Below, piece after piece: positions 6,396 through 16,139 of a DNA stretch of 44,197 bases. The notes under the pieces are model-generated. The model was not told where the DNA came from. It saw nothing but the letters and a program-made list of their open reading frames with translations, and made no database searches. Both the position numbers and the translations under genes were made by a program. The stretch's first letter is position 1. Each line of letters opens with the position of its first letter. Source of the stretch: JAQVHD01 sp035369485 (lineage in GTDB: Bacteria > Patescibacteriota > Minisyncoccia > UBA6257 > JAAZHW01); assembly GCA_035369485.1 (NCBI GenBank), contig DAOSMC010000002.1:1-44197 (forward strand), written 5' to 3'.

Positions 6396-8918
6396 ATGAC
6401 CGTTAAAGGAAAAGTAGAACAATTTTTTTATCGCGATCCTCAATTTGAAATGTCTTTTTTTGAGCGAATTTTAGTACGCTTTTTTATTTTTCTTTTTTGG
6501 TCATTGGCGGTTGTTTTAACGATAATGCTTATTTTAATGCGAGAATCCTCGCTGCGTTTTTTGGGTTATTTCGGCATAATTTTTATTTTGGATCGCATCG
6601 TTAATTTTGATCGGCCAGACAAAAATTTTGATAAATCATTTGATCAAAAACTAGTAACGCAACCAAATTGTAAAATCAACTTGTTGCCCTACTCTGAGGC
6701 GCCGGTAAAAAGAGTGTTGGTTAATGCTTTTGAAAAAACCTTGTCTCAGGGAGGTAATTTTAATTTTCAATTATTGCTTGAATTTTTAGAAGAGAGAAAG
6801 TTTCGAGAGATTTTCGAACGATTAGAAATTAATTGTAATGAGTTAGAAAGCGCAATTCGGGAAAATTTGAAGAAAAATTTTACGAGACCCAGTAAAAAAT
6901 CATTAATTAAAACGATTAATGATTTGGTAGTAAGTGCATATTTTTTAAGAGATAAAAATTATTTACAAACAAGAGATCTTTTCGTGGCGCTATTTTATAT
7001 CAAAGACGAGGAATTGGAGCGGATAAAAAATTATTTTCGTATTCAATCTGATGATATCCGTATTGCTGCGGTGTACAGTGAATTTAAGAAGCAGTTTGGC
7101 CGTTTTTTGACACCTCGAAGACGCAGAGAATTGGTTAAGCAAACAAAGCAAGAAAAACATAAAATTATGAATCGCGCTTGGACGGCGCGGCCGACTCCAT
7201 TTTTGGATTCTGTTAGTGATGATCTAACGGATTTAGCGCGGGCAGAAAAAATCGGTTTTTTAATTGGTCATGATGGAGAGGTAAGACAGCTGATTAATAT
7301 TTTATCGCGAGCTAATCGCAATAACGCTCTGTTAGTAGGCGAACCATCTAGTGGTATTGGGGCTATTGTTCGCCACGTGGCATATTTGATTGTTAAAGAT
7401 GAAGTGCCATCGGAATTGTTTGATAAAAGATTGGTGGCACTTTCAATAGATGAGTTAGTATCAGGTTGTGAACCTCAAGCAGTGGCAGAGCGAGTGCAGC
7501 GAATCGTAAAAGAAATTTTAGATGCTGGCAATGTTATTTTGTTTATTCCCGACATCCACAATTTATTTAAAACATCCGGCCAAAACTACTTAAGCGCGGC
7601 CGAGGTTTTATTACCAATTCTATCGCGTAGTAGTTTTCAAGTAATTGGTGCAACTACGCCGGGTATTTTTAAAACAGAGATTGAACCTCGGGAAGATTTT
7701 ATGTCACTTTTTGAGGTTATTCTTGTTAATGAATTGAGTGAAGAGGATGCAATTCTGTTTTTAACTTATTCCTCGTTAATTTTAGAGAAAACATATAAAA
7801 TTAAAATTACTTACCCAGCTATTAAAAATGCGGTGAAAATTGCCCATCGCTATTTTAGAGATAAAATGTTGCCGACGAGTGCCGATGATTTATTAAAGGA
7901 GGTATTAGCAGATGTGCGTAATTTAAAACAGAAGGTTTTAACGGGCGAAGACGTGATTCGTGTTAGCCAAGAAAAAATTAATGTGCCTTTAAAATTTGCT
8001 GAAAAAGAGGAAGCGGAAAAACTTTTGAATTTGGAAAAAATCATCCACGAACGACTAATTGATCAGAATGAGGCAGTGAAAGAAGTGAGTAAGGCTTTGC
8101 GGGAATATCGAGCCGGATTATCGCGCAAAGGAGGGCCAATCGCAACTTTTCTTTTTGTGGGGCCAACTGGTGTTGGTAAGACAGAATTAGCAAAGATTTT
8201 AGCTAAAATTCAGTTTGGTTCGGAAAATAACATGATTCGTTTTGATATGTCTCGATATCAAGATAAAAAAAGCATTTTTGATTTCGTGGGAGCGCCAGAA
8301 GGTGATAGGCCGGGAGCATTAACCGAAGCCGTCAGACAAAACCCATTTTCTCTCATTTTATTAGATGAATTTGAAAAAGCGCATCCGGATTTAATGAATA
8401 TTTTTCTTTCCGTTTTTGATGATGGCCGCTTGACTGATAATTTGGGTCGAGTAATTGATTTTACCAATACAATCATTATTGCTACTTCAAATGCTCATTC
8501 GGCATTGATTAAGGAAAGAATTGAAACAGGGGTGGCGATGGAGCAAATTGCGGCTGAATTAAAACAAAAATTAACCGATTATTTTCAGCCAGAGTTAATT
8601 AATCGTTTTTCAGACATCATTGTTTTTAAGCCTTTGTCGCCTGATGATTTAATTCAAATTGCTCGATTAAATTTGGCTGATTTAGCTCAATCGTTAGCAA
8701 CTGAACAGGGGATTAAGTTGTTTTTTGATGACAAGGCCGTTAAACAATTGGTGAAAATTGGATATGATCCGGTTTATGGCGCGAGACCATTGCGTAATGC
8801 AATTTCGGATAATGTCAAAGCTGTTTTAGCCGAAAAAATTTTGAGAGGGGAAATTAAACGAGGCGATGAATTGATGCTGACTTTTGAAGGTGAACAATTT
8901 CTTTTGCTCCCGCGTTAG
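6396..8918 (+). CDS. Membrane-anchored Clp/HSP100-like AAA+ protein with a degenerate first ATPase domain
   Basis: The 840-aa protein has ClpC-like order with changes. Residues about 20-70 hold two transmembrane segments, about 90-220 a diverged Clp-N-like helical region, about 285-500 D1 and about 555-840 D2 with the C-terminal small domain. D2 is intact where it matters for ATP: GPTGVGKT at 589-596 and LILLDEFEKAH with D657/E658. D1 is not: the Walker A reads GEPSSGIGA from G315 (Lys and Thr lost) and the Walker B reads FIPDIH (P385-D386 instead of Asp-Glu). The GYVG pore loop of D2 is replaced by GAPEGDRPGA (from G632), and the D1 KYRGEFE loop by ELVSGCEPQ. There is no M-domain and no obvious ClpP-docking IGF/LGF loop. 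It may work as a membrane-tethered remodeller without ClpP. Family call firm, function unknown. Confidence 0.88.
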   Translation: MTVKGKVEQFFYRDPQFEMSFFERILVRFFIFLFWSLAVVLTIMLILMRESSLRFLGYFGIIFILDRIVNFDRPDKNFDKSFDQKLVTQPNCKINLLPYSEAPVKRVLVNAFEKTLSQGGNFNFQLLLEFLEERKFREIFERLEINCNELESAIRENLKKNFTRPSKKSLIKTINDLVVSAYFLRDKNYLQTRDLFVALFYIKDEELERIKNYFRIQSDDIRIAAVYSEFKKQFGRFLTPRRRRELVKQTKQEKHKIMNRAWTARPTPFLDSVSDDLTDLARAEKIGFLIGHDGEVRQLINILSRANRNNALLVGEPSSGIGAIVRHVAYLIVKDEVPSELFDKRLVALSIDELVSGCEPQAVAERVQRIVKEILDAGNVILFIPDIHNLFKTSGQNYLSAAEVLLPILSRSSFQVIGATTPGIFKTEIEPREDFMSLFEVILVNELSEEDAILFLTYSSLILEKTYKIKITYPAIKNAVKIAHRYFRDKMLPTSADDLLKEVLADVRNLKQKVLTGEDVIRVSQEKINVPLKFAEKEEAEKLLNLEKIIHERLIDQNEAVKEVSKALREYRAGLSRKGGPIATFLFVGPTGVGKTELAKILAKIQFGSENNMIRFDMSRYQDKKSIFDFVGAPEGDRPGALTEAVRQNPFSLILLDEFEKAHPDLMNIFLSVFDDGRLTDNLGRVIDFTNTIIIATSNAHSALIKERIETGVAMEQIAAELKQKLTDYFQPELINRFSDIIVFKPLSPDDLIQIARLNLADLAQSLATEQGIKLFFDDKAVKQLVKIGYDPVYGARPLRNAISDNVKAVLAEKILRGEIKRGDELMLTFEGEQFLLLPR

Positions 8919-8939
8919 CCTGTTAGTAGAGTTTTTCTA

Positions 8940-8970
8940 TTGACAAAAAAAATTTTTTGAATAGTATAAA
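8940..8970 (+). promoter_or_regulatory. Promoter of rpoB-rpoC
   Basis: A perfect -35 TTGACA (8940-8945) is followed after 16 bp by TAGTAT (8962-8967), or after 19 bp by TATAAA (8965-8970). Transcription should start near 8974-8977, just where the leader stem begins. The upstream Clp-like gene ends 22 bp before the -35 box. Confidence 0.8.
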
Positions 8971-8977
8971 GAAAATC

Positions 8978-9107
8978 TTTATAAAGGGGTGGTTCCAACT
9001 ATTTAAATAATTTCTAATTGCAGTGAGGCCAATTTTTCATAATAAAAACATCTAGATCATTTAACCCGTGTATAGGGCTTTCATTTCGTATCACTCCTCT
9101 TTATAAA
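8978..9107 (+). promoter_or_regulatory. Structured 5' leader of rpoB
   Basis: The leader is about 155 nt, unusual here where other leaders are near zero. Bases 8978-8989 (tttataaagggg) can pair with 9096-9107 (cctctttataaa), giving 12 bp with one G-U pair. The stem encloses about 106 nt that include a small cccgtgtataggg hairpin. It could bind a ribosomal protein or RNA polymerase subunit for feedback control, as the L10 leader does upstream of rplJL-rpoBC elsewhere. No rplJ or rplL is present here, and I cannot match a known family. Confidence 0.5.
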
Positions 9108-9131
9108 ATTTATTAATTTTTTATCATTTTT

Positions 9132-12100
9132 ATGCCTAATCAAAAAATCTTTTCTCACTTTCCTCGTTCTCTTCAAACGTTGGAATATCTTCCTCATTTG
9201 GCAGATATCCAGATAAAATCTTACGAGTGGTTTTTAAAAGAAGGTCTGAGGGAACTTTTTGATGAAATTTCTCCGGTAAAAGATTATACAGGTAAAGATT
9301 TGGAATTATATTTTGAAGATTATTATTTTGATGAGCCTAAATTTAATGAAATTGAAAGTCAAGAGAAGAATTTGACTTATGAAGCCGCTCTTCGGCTGAA
9401 ATTAAAATTGATTAATAATAAAACCAACGAGAAAAAAAATCAGGAGGTATATTTTGGAGAAATTCCGATGATGACAAGTCGAGGGACTTTTATTATAAAT
9501 GGCGTGGAGCGAACGGTTATTTCTCAATTAATTCGTTCTAGTGGTTTGTATTTAACAGCAATTCAAAGCAGAGGGAGAAAATTGTTTGGAGCCAAAATTA
9601 TTCCTAATCGAGGAGCTTGGTTGGAGTTTGAAACTGATCTTGATTCAGTCATTTATGTTAAAATTGATCGCAAAAGAAAAGTGCCAGTGACTTGTTTATT
9701 ACGTCTTTTTGGATTGGAAAACAAAGAGAGTATTTTGAAGACTTTTGCCAATGTTGATACTGGTGAAATTAAATATATTGAAAAAACTTTAGCCAAAGAT
9801 GTTGCTACCACGCGCAGTGAAGCGCTAGTAGAAATTTATAAACGCATTAGACCGGGTGATTTAGCTACGCCAGAGAATGCGCGAGGTTTGATTGAAGGAA
9901 TGTTTTTTCGAGAAGATCGATATGATTTGGGTGAGGTGGGAAGATTTAAATTAAATCAAAGGCTCAATCGAGCATCCAAAGAAGCAGACACAAAGAGTCG
10001 GCTGCTTTCGCTTGATGATCTGATTGACGTGGTTAAATTGATCATTAGCTCTAATAATAATGAAGCGGCTGAGCCAGATGATATTGATCATTTGAGCAAT
10101 CGTCGTGTTAGGGCGGTAGGCGAGTTATTACAAAATCGATTGCGTGTTGGGATTATGAGAATGCGCCGAACTATTCAAGATCGAATGTCTACATTAGATA
10201 TTTATAGTTTGGTACCGGCGCAATTGATTAATGCTCGGCAAATGATGGCAATCATTTGGGAGTTTTTTAGTACTTCTCAACTATCTCAATTTTTAGCCCA
10301 AGAAAATCCTTTAGCTGAATTAGAACATAAGCGGCGTTTGTCGGCAATGGGGCCGGGTGGTTTACACCGGAAGCGAGCCGGCTTTGAAGTGCGCGATGTT
10401 CATCCTACTCATTATGGAAGAATTTGCCCCATTCAAACGCCCGAAGGAGCTAATGTGGGTCTAGTAACTTATTTATCTAGCTTTGCGCGTTTAAATCGTT
10501 TGGGATTTATTGAAACGCCTTATTTTCGTGTCAAAAAAGGACAAGTAACAGATGAAGTGGTTTACCTCGATGCTTATGAAGAAGAAAAATATTATATTGC
10601 TCATTCAAATATTAATATAGATAATAAAGGGAAAATCATTGACGATATTGTAGAAGCGCGATATAAGGGTGAACCGGGATTTTATCCGCGAGAAGATATC
10701 AATTTTATTGATATTTCACCTTTTCAACTTTTGAGTGTTGCTACTTCTTTAATTCCATTTTTGGAGCATGATGATGCTAATCGAGCTCAAATGGGATCTA
10801 ACATGCAAAGGCAGGCAGTTTCGTATATGTCGAGCGAAGCGCCTTTAGTAGGAACCGGGTTGGAAATGAAGGCCGCTCATGATTCAGGGCATGTTTTAGT
10901 AAGCGATGTTGAAGGCGAGGTTGTTGAAGTAGATGGCGCTCATATCAAAATTAAAATTAAAGGAACCAGTAATTTTAAAAATTATCGTTTGCGTAATTTT
11001 ATTCGAGCTAATCAGTATACTTGTATTTCTCAAAGACCGATTGTCACTAAAGGACAAAAAATTAAAAAAGGAGATGTTTTAGCTGATAGTTTACAAACAA
11101 AAAATGGCAAGCTCGCTTTGGGCAAAAATTTACTTGTCGCTTTTGTTTCGTGGGGCGGCGCCAATTACGAAGATGCGGTTATTTTATCCGAGCGAGTAGT
11201 TCGCGACGATTTGTTTACATCAATTCATATTGAAGATTTTGTTTGCGATGTTCGAGAAACTAAATTAGGGCCTGAGATGACTACGCTAGATATTCCGAAT
11301 GTTTCTCTAGAGAAATTAAAGGACTTGGATGAGGAAGGTATTGTAAGAATTGGAGCTGAAGTGAAAAGCGGCGATATTTTAGTAGGGAAAATTTCTCCTA
11401 AAGGCGAAGGTGATTTAACTTCCGAAGAAAGATTATTGAGAGCTATTTTTGGAGAAAAGGCACGTGATATTAAGGACACTTCTTTGATTTTAAAACATGG
11501 CAAGCGAGGTCGAGTTGTTGGTATTAGAATTTTTTCGCGCGAGCGAGGCGATAAATTAGAGCCAGGAATTATTAAAAGAATTCAAATTGATGTTGCTCAA
11601 CGTCGATTAATTATGGCCGGTGATAAATTAGCTGGTCGTCATGGCAACAAAGGAGTAATTTCAAAAATTGTGCCCGAGGAAAATATGCCCTACTTAGCTG
11701 ACGGAACACCGGTGGATATTATTTTGAATCCACTAGGCGTAGCTTCGCGTATGAATTTAGGTCAAATTTTGGAAACTCATTTAGGTTGGGCGGCTCATAA
11801 ACTAGGATATCAAGCAATTGTTCCGGTTTTTAGCGGCACAACAGAGGAAGATATCAAAAACGAATTTAAAGCGGCTGGTTTACCGGAAAATGGGAAAGCC
11901 ACATTGTATGATGGTCGGACTGGAGAGCCGTTTAGTGAACCAATTATGGTAGGTTATATTTATATGATGAAACTGGTGCATATGGTAGAAGATAAAATTC
12001 ACATGCGATCCATTGGGCCTTATTCTTTGATTACGCAACAGCCTTTGGGTGGAAAAGCTCAATTGGGTGGTCAACGTTTTGGAGAAATGGAGGTGTGGGC

Positions 12101-12431
12101 ACTTGAAGGATATGGAGCGGCTTATGCCTTGCAAGAAATGCTCACAATTAAATCAGATGATATCAGAGGAAGAATTGCTGCTTATGAGGCTATTGTTCGT
12201 GGCCAAGATTTTAAAAGTCCGAATATCCCAGCTTCTTTTCATGTGCTTGTGAGTGAATTAAAAAGTTTAGCTTTAAATGTTGAGTTAATTGGCGTTAAGG
12301 GCAAAGTGCATGCATTGGATGAGTCAGAGGAAGGAAAATTATTTGCAGAAGCGATGGTTGATAACAAATATCTAACTGAAAATAATCAAAATTCGAAACA
12401 AGGTCAAGATAATCAAAATCCAGCAAATTAA
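9132..12431 (+). CDS. rpoB: DNA-directed RNA polymerase beta subunit
   Basis: RpoB forms one claw of the polymerase catalytic cleft. At 1099 aa it is shorter than the E. coli protein (1342) because lineage-specific insertions are missing. The fork/rifampicin region is clear (SQLSQFLAQENPL, HKRRLSAMGPGG, HPTHYGRICPIQTPEG), as are GDKLAGRHGNKGV and the C-terminal QPLGGKAQ...GQRFGEMEVWAL. Residue A389 stands where E. coli has Asp516, a position at which substitutions give rifampicin resistance. The C-terminus is a polar Asn/Gln tail. rpoC starts 1 nt after its stop, with no Shine-Dalgarno sequence. Confidence 0.99.
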   Translation: MPNQKIFSHFPRSLQTLEYLPHLADIQIKSYEWFLKEGLRELFDEISPVKDYTGKDLELYFEDYYFDEPKFNEIESQEKNLTYEAALRLKLKLINNKTNEKKNQEVYFGEIPMMTSRGTFIINGVERTVISQLIRSSGLYLTAIQSRGRKLFGAKIIPNRGAWLEFETDLDSVIYVKIDRKRKVPVTCLLRLFGLENKESILKTFANVDTGEIKYIEKTLAKDVATTRSEALVEIYKRIRPGDLATPENARGLIEGMFFREDRYDLGEVGRFKLNQRLNRASKEADTKSRLLSLDDLIDVVKLIISSNNNEAAEPDDIDHLSNRRVRAVGELLQNRLRVGIMRMRRTIQDRMSTLDIYSLVPAQLINARQMMAIIWEFFSTSQLSQFLAQENPLAELEHKRRLSAMGPGGLHRKRAGFEVRDVHPTHYGRICPIQTPEGANVGLVTYLSSFARLNRLGFIETPYFRVKKGQVTDEVVYLDAYEEEKYYIAHSNINIDNKGKIIDDIVEARYKGEPGFYPREDINFIDISPFQLLSVATSLIPFLEHDDANRAQMGSNMQRQAVSYMSSEAPLVGTGLEMKAAHDSGHVLVSDVEGEVVEVDGAHIKIKIKGTSNFKNYRLRNFIRANQYTCISQRPIVTKGQKIKKGDVLADSLQTKNGKLALGKNLLVAFVSWGGANYEDAVILSERVVRDDLFTSIHIEDFVCDVRETKLGPEMTTLDIPNVSLEKLKDLDEEGIVRIGAEVKSGDILVGKISPKGEGDLTSEERLLRAIFGEKARDIKDTSLILKHGKRGRVVGIRIFSRERGDKLEPGIIKRIQIDVAQRRLIMAGDKLAGRHGNKGVISKIVPEENMPYLADGTPVDIILNPLGVASRMNLGQILETHLGWAAHKLGYQAIVPVFSGTTEEDIKNEFKAAGLPENGKATLYDGRTGEPFSEPIMVGYIYMMKLVHMVEDKIHMRSIGPYSLITQQPLGGKAQLGGQRFGEMEVWALEGYGAAYALQEMLTIKSDDIRGRIAAYEAIVRGQDFKSPNIPASFHVLVSELKSLALNVELIGVKGKVHALDESEEGKLFAEAMVDNKYLTENNQNSKQGQDNQNPAN

Positions 12432-12432
12432 T

Positions 12433-15400
12433 ATGTTGCCAGAAGATTTCTATGCTATTAAATTAAAATTGGCTTCCCCGAAAGAAATTCTTTCTTGGAG
12501 TCATGGAGAAGTAACGAAGCCCGAAACGATAAATTATCGGACGCAAAGAGCAGAAAAAGATGGTCTCTTTTCTGAAAGAATTTTTGGCCCTACAAAGGAT
12601 TGGGAATGCTATTGTGGTAAATATAAGAGAATTAGGTATAAGGGCGTAGTTTGTGATAAGTGCGGCGTTGAAGTAACGCGTTCGAGTGTCCGTCGAGAAA
12701 GAATGGGGCATATTGCTTTAGCTTGTCCTGTTGCTCATACATGGTTTTTAAGAAGCATTCCTTCTCAAATAGCTCTCTTTTTGGGCGTTAGCCAACAACA
12801 ATTAGAACGAGTGATTTATTATACTGCTTATATCATTACCAAGATTAATAATGAAGAAAAGAAAAAGATTCAGGCTGAATTGCAAGAAGAGTACAATGCC
12901 AAAAGAAAGAAAACGGATAAGATTAATATGCTGGACACTTTATATCATCACCATATAAATGAATTGAATAGCCTTGAGCCGCTTAAAATTATTCCAGAGA
13001 CAGAATATTTAGAACTCAGTAAACGGTATGGTCATATTTTTGAAGCCGGCATAGGGAGTGAGCCGATAGTTAAACTATTAGAGCAAATCGATTTAAAAAA
13101 GAAAGAAAGAGAATTAGTTAAAGCCTTTAAAACTCAAAAAGGAGATAAGAAAAAGATCCTTCTTCAATTAAAACTAGTGAAGTCATTTTTGAAAAATAAT
13201 TTACGACCGGAATGGATGTTTTTAACAATTATTCCAGTTTTACCTCCGGATTTAAGACCAATGGTAGCGCTTGATGGCGGACGATATGCCACTTCAGATT
13301 TGAATGATTTGTATCGCCGTGTCATCAATCGTAATAATCGATTAAAAAAACTAATTGAATTAAATGCTCCCGAAGTAATTATTCGCAACGAAAAAAGAAT
13401 GCTCCAAGAAGCAGTGGATGCTTTAATTGATAATGGAGCTCGTAAAACTCAAATTCAATCCAGCGCTCAAAAGAGACCTCTTAAATCTTTGTCTGATATT
13501 CTCCAGGGAAAACAGGGGCGTTTTCGACAGAATCTTTTAGGTAAACGAGTAGATTATTCTGGTCGTTCTGTTATTGCTGTTGGCCCTGAATTAAAACACT
13601 ATGAATGTGGTATTCCCAAAACAATGGCTTTGGAATTATTTAGACCTTTTGTTGTAAATAAACTTTTAGAAAGGGGATTGGTTTTTAATATTCGTAATGC
13701 TAACCGGCTAATCGATCAAGGACCAGCCGAGGTGTGGGCTATTTTAGAGGAAGTAATCAAGGATCGCTATGTGCTATTGAATCGAGCGCCAACTCTTCAT
13801 CGTTTGGGCATTCAGGCCTTTAAACCGGTTTTAATCGAAGATTTAGCAATTCGTATTCCGCCAATGGTTTGCACGGCTTTTAATGCTGATTTTGATGGCG
13901 ATCAGATGGCGGTCCATCTGCCCCTAACGCAAGAAGCACAAAAAGAAGCAAAAGAGATGATGATTTCTTCACGTAATTTTTTGAAACCAGCCAACGGCGA
14001 ACCCATTGTTAATCCCACCAAAGATATTATTTTAGGATGTTATTATCTTACTAAAATTTGGGATAATCGAAAGGGAGAAGGCAAAATATTTTCTTCACCA
14101 GAAGAAGCAATGTTGGCTTATGAAAATAAAATTATTGATTTGAAGGCGCGGATTAAAATAAGACCTTACAAAGAGCATTACTTAAAACAGATGGGAGGTG
14201 TGTTGGTGGTAGAAAAATACGAAAATCCCAATACTTTGATTGATATTTCTGTAGGTAGAATTATATTTAATGAAATTTTTCCAAAGGACTTTCCTCTTGT
14301 AACTGCTGTTGTAGAAAAGAAGTTTATTAGTCAGTTAACGGATTTTATAATTAAATATTTTGAAAGCGATAAAGTAATTGAAGTGATGGATAAAATTAAA
14401 GAGATAGGATTTAATTATGCCACTCGATCAGGTATTACTTGGTCGATGTCTGATTTGGTTATACCTGCAGAAAAAAAAGAAATAATAGATGAAGCTCGCA
14501 AAGAAATTAATCAGATTGAGCAACAATTTAATCAAGCGCTGCTTTCTAAAGAAGAAAAGAGAGTTCATGCAATAAAGGCGTGGGAAAATAGCATTTCCAA
14601 AATCTCAAAGAATATTTCAAAGGTTCTTCCGCCGGATAATGCCGTTTTTCAAATTTTTGATTCAGGTAGTCGTGGTTCCTGGGGGCAATTAAGTCAGATG
14701 ATGGGAATGAAAGGATTAGTACAAAATCCTAAAGGTGAAATTATCGAATTACCAATTTTATCATCTTACAAAGAGGGTCTAACAGTGTTGGAATATTTTA
14801 TTGCTAGCCATGGAGCTCGCAAAGGTTCGAGTGATACAGCTTTAAAGACGGCTAATGCAGGATATCTAACACGACGTTTGATTGATGCCGCTCAAGACCT
14901 CATCATTATTGAAGAAGATTGCGGGACTACAAGTGGTATTACAGTTTACCGCGATGACGGAGCAGAATATGGTCATCATTTTAGCTCTAAAATTGTAGGA
15001 CGAACAAGTTTAGAGGATATTAAGATAAAAAACAAATTAATAGTTAAAGCAAACGAAATTATTAATGCTGAAGCGGCTGAATTAATTGAGGAATCAACGA
15101 TCCAGCAAATTAAAATTCGTTCACCGATTACCTGTAAAACATTGTGGGGAGTTTGCTCTAAATGCTATGGTAATGATTTGGCTTATAATACTCCGGTCAC
15201 ATTAGGGACGCCTATTGGTATTGTGGCTGCTCAATCTATCGGAGAACCAGGAACTCAATTAACTTTAAGGACATTTCATACCGGAGGCGTGGCGGGACAG
15301 GATATTACTCATGGTTTGCCTCGTATTGAAGAATTATTTGAATGTCGTATTCCTCGCAATAAGGCAGTTATTAGCGAGGTGAATGGCACAGTAGTGAAAA

Positions 15401-16098
15401 TAGAGGAAAGGGATAAAGATATAGCCATTCAAATTAAGCCGGATCTGATTCGAAAAGAACATAGCAAGAAAGATAAGAAAGATGCGAAAACAAAAGAGAT
15501 TGGGTTAGAAGAATATTTAATTCCGAGAACTAAGAGAATTTTAGTAAACGAAGGAGATAAAGTAGTCGTTGGTCAAAAATTAAGTTTCGGCGATATTGAT
15601 TTAAAGGAATTATTAAGAGTAACGGATCGTTATACGGTTGAGCGATATATCTTAAACGAAATTCAGAGAATTTATGTTTCCGAAGGTGTTTCTATAAACA
15701 ATAAACATATTGAAATTATGATTCGTCAGATGTTTGATAAAGTAAAAATTAAAAATCCAGGTGATAGTGATTTTTTGGTTGGTGATGTAGTTTCTAAGTC
15801 AAGATTTTTGGAAGAAAACAAAAAATTGAAAAGTAAAGGCAAAAAGCCAGCTCGAGCGATTCAATTGTTTTTGGGTATTACGCGGTCGGCTTTGTTTAGT
15901 GAAAGCTTTTTGGCGGCAGCTTCTTTCCAGGAAACGCGGCGCGTATTAGTAAAAGCAGCGATTGAAGGAAGAGTGGATTATTTACGTGGTCTAAAGGAGA
16001 ATGTTATTATAGGCAGATTAGTACCAGTGGGAACCGGTTATCGTAAACGACTTGAAGAAAAGGAAAAAGAAGAAAAAAGTAAAAAGAAAGAAAATTAA
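12433..16098 (+). CDS. rpoC: DNA-directed RNA polymerase beta' subunit
   Basis: RpoC carries the catalytic magnesium site, NADFDGD at residues 484-490. The N-terminal zinc ribbon uses C59, C61, C74 and C77. The bridge helix/trigger loop region (GEPGTQLTLRTFHTGG) and the second zinc site (CGTTSG, then CKTLWGVCSKCYG) are present. The 1221-aa length is compact and the C-terminal tail is Lys/Glu-rich. It is co-transcribed with rpoB. The stop codon lies inside the upstream arm of the shared terminator at 16095-16132. Confidence 0.99.
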   Translation: MLPEDFYAIKLKLASPKEILSWSHGEVTKPETINYRTQRAEKDGLFSERIFGPTKDWECYCGKYKRIRYKGVVCDKCGVEVTRSSVRRERMGHIALACPVAHTWFLRSIPSQIALFLGVSQQQLERVIYYTAYIITKINNEEKKKIQAELQEEYNAKRKKTDKINMLDTLYHHHINELNSLEPLKIIPETEYLELSKRYGHIFEAGIGSEPIVKLLEQIDLKKKERELVKAFKTQKGDKKKILLQLKLVKSFLKNNLRPEWMFLTIIPVLPPDLRPMVALDGGRYATSDLNDLYRRVINRNNRLKKLIELNAPEVIIRNEKRMLQEAVDALIDNGARKTQIQSSAQKRPLKSLSDILQGKQGRFRQNLLGKRVDYSGRSVIAVGPELKHYECGIPKTMALELFRPFVVNKLLERGLVFNIRNANRLIDQGPAEVWAILEEVIKDRYVLLNRAPTLHRLGIQAFKPVLIEDLAIRIPPMVCTAFNADFDGDQMAVHLPLTQEAQKEAKEMMISSRNFLKPANGEPIVNPTKDIILGCYYLTKIWDNRKGEGKIFSSPEEAMLAYENKIIDLKARIKIRPYKEHYLKQMGGVLVVEKYENPNTLIDISVGRIIFNEIFPKDFPLVTAVVEKKFISQLTDFIIKYFESDKVIEVMDKIKEIGFNYATRSGITWSMSDLVIPAEKKEIIDEARKEINQIEQQFNQALLSKEEKRVHAIKAWENSISKISKNISKVLPPDNAVFQIFDSGSRGSWGQLSQMMGMKGLVQNPKGEIIELPILSSYKEGLTVLEYFIASHGARKGSSDTALKTANAGYLTRRLIDAAQDLIIIEEDCGTTSGITVYRDDGAEYGHHFSSKIVGRTSLEDIKIKNKLIVKANEIINAEAAELIEESTIQQIKIRSPITCKTLWGVCSKCYGNDLAYNTPVTLGTPIGIVAAQSIGEPGTQLTLRTFHTGGVAGQDITHGLPRIEELFECRIPRNKAVISEVNGTVVKIEERDKDIAIQIKPDLIRKEHSKKDKKDAKTKEIGLEEYLIPRTKRILVNEGDKVVVGQKLSFGDIDLKELLRVTDRYTVERYILNEIQRIYVSEGVSINNKHIEIMIRQMFDKVKIKNPGDSDFLVGDVVSKSRFLEENKKLKSKGKKPARAIQLFLGITRSALFSESFLAAASFQETRRVLVKAAIEGRVDYLRGLKENVIIGRLVPVGTGYRKRLEEKEKEEKSKKKEN

Positions 16099-16132
16099 AA
16101 AATCAACCGCTTTTAAGCGGTTGATTTTTTAA
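16095..16132. terminator. Bidirectional intrinsic terminator between rpoC and pnp
   Basis: An 18-bp inverted repeat, ttaaaaaatcaaccgctt and its complement around TT, has a G/C core flanked by A and T runs. This gives a U-tract on either strand. It serves rpoC (+) and pnp (-), which converge here. Confidence 0.92.
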
Positions 16133-16139
16133 TATTTAT

